In this document: positions 61,401 to 64,000 of the stretch, piece by piece
How the letters are laid out: each line of letters begins with the position of its first letter
How positions within the stretch are numbered: position 1 is the stretch's first letter
Assembly (NCBI GenBank): GCA_020638875.1
Contig: JACKHS010000013.1
Coordinates: forward strand, 1 to 64,000
Direction of reading: 5' to 3'
DNA from: Planctomycetota bacterium
Lineage (GTDB): Bacteria; Planctomycetota; UBA1135; GCA-002686595
DNA length: 64,000 nt
The notes under the pieces: generated by a model
Told to the model about the DNA's origin: nothing
Seen by the model: only the letters and a program-made list of their open reading frames with translations
Databases searched by the model: none
Translations under genes and position numbers: made by a program

Positions 61401-62092
61401 GCGAGCCGACCACGATCCCCACCGGCGAGAAGGTCATCCTGCTCGGCGGCGGCCTGGGCAACGCGGTGCTGTTCTCGATCGGCAAGGCGATGCGCGAGGC
61501 GGGCAACGAGGTGATCTACTTCGCCGGCTTCAAGCGCGGCGAGGACATCTTCAAGCGCGAGGAGATCGAGGCCGCGGCCGACGTCATCATCTGGTCGACC
61601 GACGCGGGGGCCGAGATCGAGACCAACAAGCGCCGGCCCTACGACCGCCACTTCCGCGGCAACATCGTGCAGGCCATGGTCGCCTACGCGACCGGCGAGT
61701 TCGGCGACACGCAGCTCGCGCTCGACGAGTGTGACCGCATCGTCTGCATCGGCTCCGACCGCATGATGAACGCCGTCAAGGAGACGCGCTTCACCGTGCT
61801 GAAGCCCTACCTCAAGGAGGGCCACGTCGCGATCGGGTCGATCAACTCGCCGATGCAGTGCGCGATGAAGGAGATCTGCGCGCAGTGCCTCTGCAAGCAC
61901 GTCGACCCCGAGACGAAGCAGGAGGCGAAGCCCGTCTTCTCGTGCTTCAACCAGGACCAGGAGCTCGACCGCGTCGACTTCGACAACCTGAACCAGCGCC
62001 TGCGCCAGAACACGGTGCAGGAGAAGCTCTCCAACCTGTGGCTGGACCACCTCGTCCACGCAGGCGACCTGGGGATCTGGACGAACCTCTGA
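58439..62092 (+). CDS. Large FAD/NAD(P)-dependent iron-sulfur oxidoreductase (NfnB-like plus NfnA-like in one chain)
   Basis: 1217 residues. Residues 1-250 are helical and unique. About 265-370 has a GltD/DPYD-type iron-sulfur domain: QCLFCHDREKDSCHKG, EGCPLDERISEMHEL and CPGTGHRICNDCMKSC. A first Rossmann fold VLVVGMGPAGYTLAHYL (about 408) binds FAD and a second, VLVIGGGLTGVDTATEAI (about 590), NAD(P)H. From about 890 a ferredoxin-NADP-reductase-like module follows (NFKPGQFYRLQNYDAHAA, VILLGGGLGNAVLFSIGKAM) and ends in CAMKEICAQCLCKHV and VFSCFNQD, the [2Fe-2S] loop of PyrK/NfnA proteins. This combination occurs as two subunits in NfnAB, the electron-bifurcating ferredoxin:NADP oxidoreductase. 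Cytoplasmic; partner ferredoxin not in window. Confidence 0.85.
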   Translation: MSIDANAAGQDACAGTEDFALGIEGFSWADLHRAERLADLHQAFLAWFREADTDLAPRWDAYRADTSTLNAIDESRLLIEVGRYVSRFVAKLFNIEEPKQKREAYLKLRKRVYELEKPFLKKLVKKVKVDGLDAAETRTRASRLVAALPGVAGFDLCDEEVFAGCVLRLLEREPGEPALAGDSLTVEGALQLLAADLRLRLDGGDPGVKQWKFTRELEEMDFEKGLVAFQHPAGELPEAMVGPETTRRRRDGFKLTDRRASVTEVLKQVDQCLFCHDREKDSCHKGLYEKDGAVKRNPVGIKLEGCPLDERISEMHELYGDGDPIAALAMVMIDNPMCPGTGHRICNDCMKSCVYQKQEPVNIPQIETRVLVDSLDLPYGTEVFLLLTRWNPLNVQRPYALPYNGINVLVVGMGPAGYTLAHYLSQEGFGVQAVDGLKVEPLPFEQTGRIGAGGGLGDGEALPEPIENYRSTTSECDERVLLGFGGVSEYGITVRWDKNFLSLPYLSLLRREHFELHGGVRFGGTVEIEDAWAAGIDHIAIATGAGKPTVVPMKGNLSRGIRKASDFLMALQLTGAFKKDALANLQLRLPVLVIGGGLTGVDTATEAIAYYPVQVEKLTGRYDVLCQEFGEEVVRGFFSDEERGILDEFVAHGREVAEERSRAARAGEEPCFAPLVAKWGGVRLVYRKSMQDAPAYRLNHEEIIKAFEEGIVFVDHMAPTEAKVDKYGALESVDFERQHVNAEGKWRGTGEIVNLPARTMLVAAGTSPNIMYEKEHRGTFRLDEWEWFFEINKQGGAGLQALKGGRDEAGPGFFTSYADGKHSISVYGDNHPVYAGNVVKAMASARDGYRDVIATFADRLAAASLEPAAIAARKDAWRQVSGKLAYDLDAKVHEVNRLTPTITEVVVHAPAAARNFKPGQFYRLQNYDAHAAVVDGTRLALEGIALTGAWTDVSKGLMGLIVLEMGVSSRLCATLQPGEPVVVMGPTGEPTTIPTGEKVILLGGGLGNAVLFSIGKAMREAGNEVIYFAGFKRGEDIFKREEIEAAADVIIWSTDAGAEIETNKRRPYDRHFRGNIVQAMVAYATGEFGDTQLALDECDRIVCIGSDRMMNAVKETRFTVLKPYLKEGHVAIGSINSPMQCAMKEICAQCLCKHVDPETKQEAKPVFSCFNQDQELDRVDFDNLNQRLRQNTVQEKLSNLWLDHLVHAGDLGIWTNL

Positions 62093-62173
62093 TCCGGCTC
62101 CGGGTCCGAGCGACCTGACGGATGGCGCGGCGCGGGCTCACTCCGCGCCGCGCCGTCGCGTATCCTGAGCGGC

Positions 62174-63328
62174 ATGGCGTCCGCTTCCCCCCAGCCGACG
62201 CGTGGCCCGTTCGGGGCCCGCACGCTCGTCCTCGGCCGCGTCTTCGGCATCGAGGTCGGGCTCGACCCCACGTGGTTCGTGCTCTTCGCGTTCGTGACGC
62301 TGGGGCTCGGCAAGACGATGCGCGAGACGAACGCCGACTGGCCCGCCGCCTGGGCCTGGGGCGCGGGCCTGGCGATCTCGCTGATCTACTTCCTGTCGAT
62401 CGTCGCGCACGAGTTCGGCCACAGCCTCGTGTCCATCTGGCTCGGCGTGCCGGTGCGCGCGATCACGCTGTTCCTGCTGGGCGGCATCGCGATGCTCGAG
62501 GGCGAGCCGCGGCGCCCGCGCGACGAGTTCCTGGTCGCCGTGGCCGGGCCGATGGTGAGCGTGGTGCTGGGCCTCGCGTTCCTGTTGCTCTCGTTCGTGC
62601 TCCCCGAGGGCCGGCCGGCGACGGAGGTCGCCAGCTACGTGGGCCAGTTCAACCTCGTCGTCGTCGCCTTCAACCTGCTGCCCGGCTTCCCGCTCGACGG
62701 CGGGCGCGTGTTCCGCGCACTGCTGTGGGCCTGGACGCACGACCAGGTGCGCGCCACGCGCTGGGCGGCCAACGTCGGCGGCGTGATCGCGCGGCTGTTC
62801 ATCGGCCTGGGCCTGGCGCTCGTGCTGTTCGGCGGCGAGGTTGGTCAGGGCCTGATGCTGGCGGTGATCGGGTGGTTCCTGCTGAACGCCGCGCGCGCGC
62901 ACGTGCTCCAGCTCGAGCTGAAGCACCAGCTCGGGCGCGTGACCGTCGCGCAGGCGATGGAGCCGCTGGAGCCGCGCGTGGACGAGTGGACGACGCTCGA
63001 GGACCTCGTGCGCGGACCCTTCGCCCTGGAGGGCGCCGCGCGCGTGTGGGTCGAGCACGACGGCCGGCCCGCGGGCGTGGTCGAGTTCGCGCGCGCCGCG
63101 GAGGTGCCCGCCGAGCGGCGCGCCTTCCACCGCGTGACCGAGGCCATGACGCCGGTGTCCGACCTCGATACGATGGCGCCCGACGAGACGCTCTACGTCG
63201 CGCTGGAGCGACTGGAGCGCGGCACGGTGCCGCTCCTGCTGGTCGCGCGGGACGGCGAGCTACTGGGCGCGCTGTCGCGCGAGCGCATCACGCGCGTCTT
63301 CCAGAACCGCTTGAGCCTGAAGGACTGA
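62174..63328 (+). CDS. Site-2 protease family (M50) metalloprotease with CBS domains
   Basis: 384 residues. Zinc motif YFLSIVAHEFGHSLVSI (HExxH) with the second ligand in FNLLPGFPLDGGRVFRA (LDGG). Six or so hydrophobic helices, and a C-terminal CBS pair (TVAQAMEPLEPRVDEWTTLE, VTEAMTPVSDLDTMAPDETL, GELLGALSRERITRVFQNR). Such membrane proteases cleave transmembrane substrates, often anti-sigma factors; CBS domains probably sense adenine nucleotides. It is followed 6 bp later by a PAS sensor gene, with which it may form an operon. Confidence 0.92.
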   Translation: MASASPQPTRGPFGARTLVLGRVFGIEVGLDPTWFVLFAFVTLGLGKTMRETNADWPAAWAWGAGLAISLIYFLSIVAHEFGHSLVSIWLGVPVRAITLFLLGGIAMLEGEPRRPRDEFLVAVAGPMVSVVLGLAFLLLSFVLPEGRPATEVASYVGQFNLVVVAFNLLPGFPLDGGRVFRALLWAWTHDQVRATRWAANVGGVIARLFIGLGLALVLFGGEVGQGLMLAVIGWFLLNAARAHVLQLELKHQLGRVTVAQAMEPLEPRVDEWTTLEDLVRGPFALEGAARVWVEHDGRPAGVVEFARAAEVPAERRAFHRVTEAMTPVSDLDTMAPDETLYVALERLERGTVPLLLVARDGELLGALSRERITRVFQNRLSLKD

Positions 63329-63334
63329 GAGCCG

Positions 63335-64000
63335 TTGAGCGAGACCTCCCGGAACGCCGAGTGCGACTTCGAGGGCCTGCCGTGCGAGGTGCAGCGCGGC
63401 GTGCTGGAGCTGCGCTCCGACTTCCTGCTGCTGCTCGAGCCCGACGGGCGCGTGCGCTGGTGGGGCGAGGGAGCGCGCGAGTTCCTCGGCGGCGGGCACG
63501 AGCCCGCGCGCAGCTTCGCCGAGCTGGCGCACCCCGACGACCGCGAGCGCACGCAGCGCGCGCTGGGCGGCTGGGCCGCCGGGCGCGGGAACGCCGCGCC
63601 GATCCTCGAGAACCGCGTGCGCACGCACGGCGGCCGCGTGCGCCCGGTGGCCTGGTCCATCACGCCCGTCCGCGAGGGCGAGCGCGTCACCGGGCTGCTG
63701 TGCCTCGGGCGCGACATCACGCCGCAGAAGCAGTACGAGAACGCGCTGATGGAGAGCGACGCGCGCCACCGCGCGCTGCTCAAGGGCGTGCACGACCCGC
63801 TCATCACCATCGACCTGAACGGCCTGATCCAGTCCGCGAGCGACTCGGTCGAGCCCGTCTTCGGCTACCGGCCGGACGAGCTCGTGGGGCGCAACATCCG
63901 CGTGTTGCTGCCCGAGCCCTACCGGAGCGAGCACGACGGCTACCTCGAGACCTACCGCGCGACGCGCGTGACGAACATCCTCGGCACGACGCGCGAGTTC
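63335..64000 (+). CDS. PAS-domain sensor protein (likely histidine kinase), 3' end outside window
   Basis: 222 codons visible from TTG 63335, 6 bp after the protease stop. Residues about 20-135 form a PAS domain with a PAC tail (RPVAWSITPVREGERVTG, LLCLGRDITPQKQYENAL). A second PAS starts at about residue 145 (HRALLKGVHDPLITIDLNGL) and contains FGYRPDELVGRNIRVLLPEP and YRSEHDGYLETYRATR, which follows the FixL-type PAS including the position of the haem-ligating His (SxHDxY). The output domain lies beyond the window. Start is TTG because no ATG or GTG occurs in frame downstream within the conserved part. Confidence 0.8.
   Translation, partial: MSETSRNAECDFEGLPCEVQRGVLELRSDFLLLLEPDGRVRWWGEGAREFLGGGHEPARSFAELAHPDDRERTQRALGGWAAGRGNAAPILENRVRTHGGRVRPVAWSITPVREGERVTGLLCLGRDITPQKQYENALMESDARHRALLKGVHDPLITIDLNGLIQSASDSVEPVFGYRPDELVGRNIRVLLPEPYRSEHDGYLETYRATRVTNILGTTREF

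Noticed and set aside
58370..62059. 1229-codon open frame antisense to the large oxidoreductase
   Set aside because: Composition is Arg/Val/Ala-biased with no motif, while the plus-strand frame has FAD, NAD(P) and Fe-S motifs throughout.

Overview
The window is very GC-rich DNA with long open frames on both strands. The secreted proteins carry C-terminal signatures (for example FFYGPAQTQVPFVDGLRCV at about 45.2 kb and SGPTQMNLVFGDGLRCV at about 34.2 kb) that I associate with marine planctomycetes. A DUF1028 protein, sulfatase-like enzyme, kinase-TPR protein and Planctomycetes-style cytochromes fit that. Planctomycete is an inference; no rRNA or ribosomal marker is present to confirm it.

Layout. 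0-5 kb is ordinary chromosome: a secreted WDG-repeat protein, a DUF1028 protein and a GNAT-nitrilase fusion. From about 5.5 to 30.4 kb the DNA is accessory. It begins with an IS91-like transposase fragment and pieces of two other transposases. Then comes a nitric-oxide detoxification module (norR, ric, and a norB broken by several indels), with a NorR-type control region between norR and ric. At 12.44 kb lies a 3' half of tRNA-Gly(CCC). A full tRNA-Gly(CCC) in the same orientation lies at 30.32-30.40 kb. The two bracket a roughly 17.9-kb island-like segment with a Fic protein, a DDE transposase element, low-GC secreted proteins, wrecks of radC and an OLD-type ATPase, a complete IS1182 element with CTAG target duplication, a second tRNA-Gly in the opposite orientation, one integron-type gene cassette with an attC-like site, a dead IS66 element, a lipoprotein, and an operon of two small paralogues plus a Cys-rich protein. 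No integrase for the island and no IntI is visible.

30.6-64 kb is core-like and essentially free of frameshifts after 31 kb: beta-helix and other secreted proteins, an Nramp transporter, a B12-radical SAM enzyme, a winged-helix regulator with a membrane partner, a haem-protein cluster (DUF3365, di-haem cytochrome c), a sulfatase-fold lipoprotein, a DEDDh exonuclease with typA, a kinase-TPR/Fur/phosphoribosyltransferase operon, a CzcCBA-type heavy-metal efflux operon, a 1217-residue single-chain oxidoreductase resembling NfnB fused to NfnA, a site-2 protease with CBS domains, and a PAS sensor cut by the window edge.

A recurring oddity is single-base indels, mostly in homopolymers, in otherwise well conserved genes. 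They fall between 4.9 and 30.9 kb and hardly elsewhere. They may be real decay of accessory genes or local assembly error; sequence alone cannot decide.
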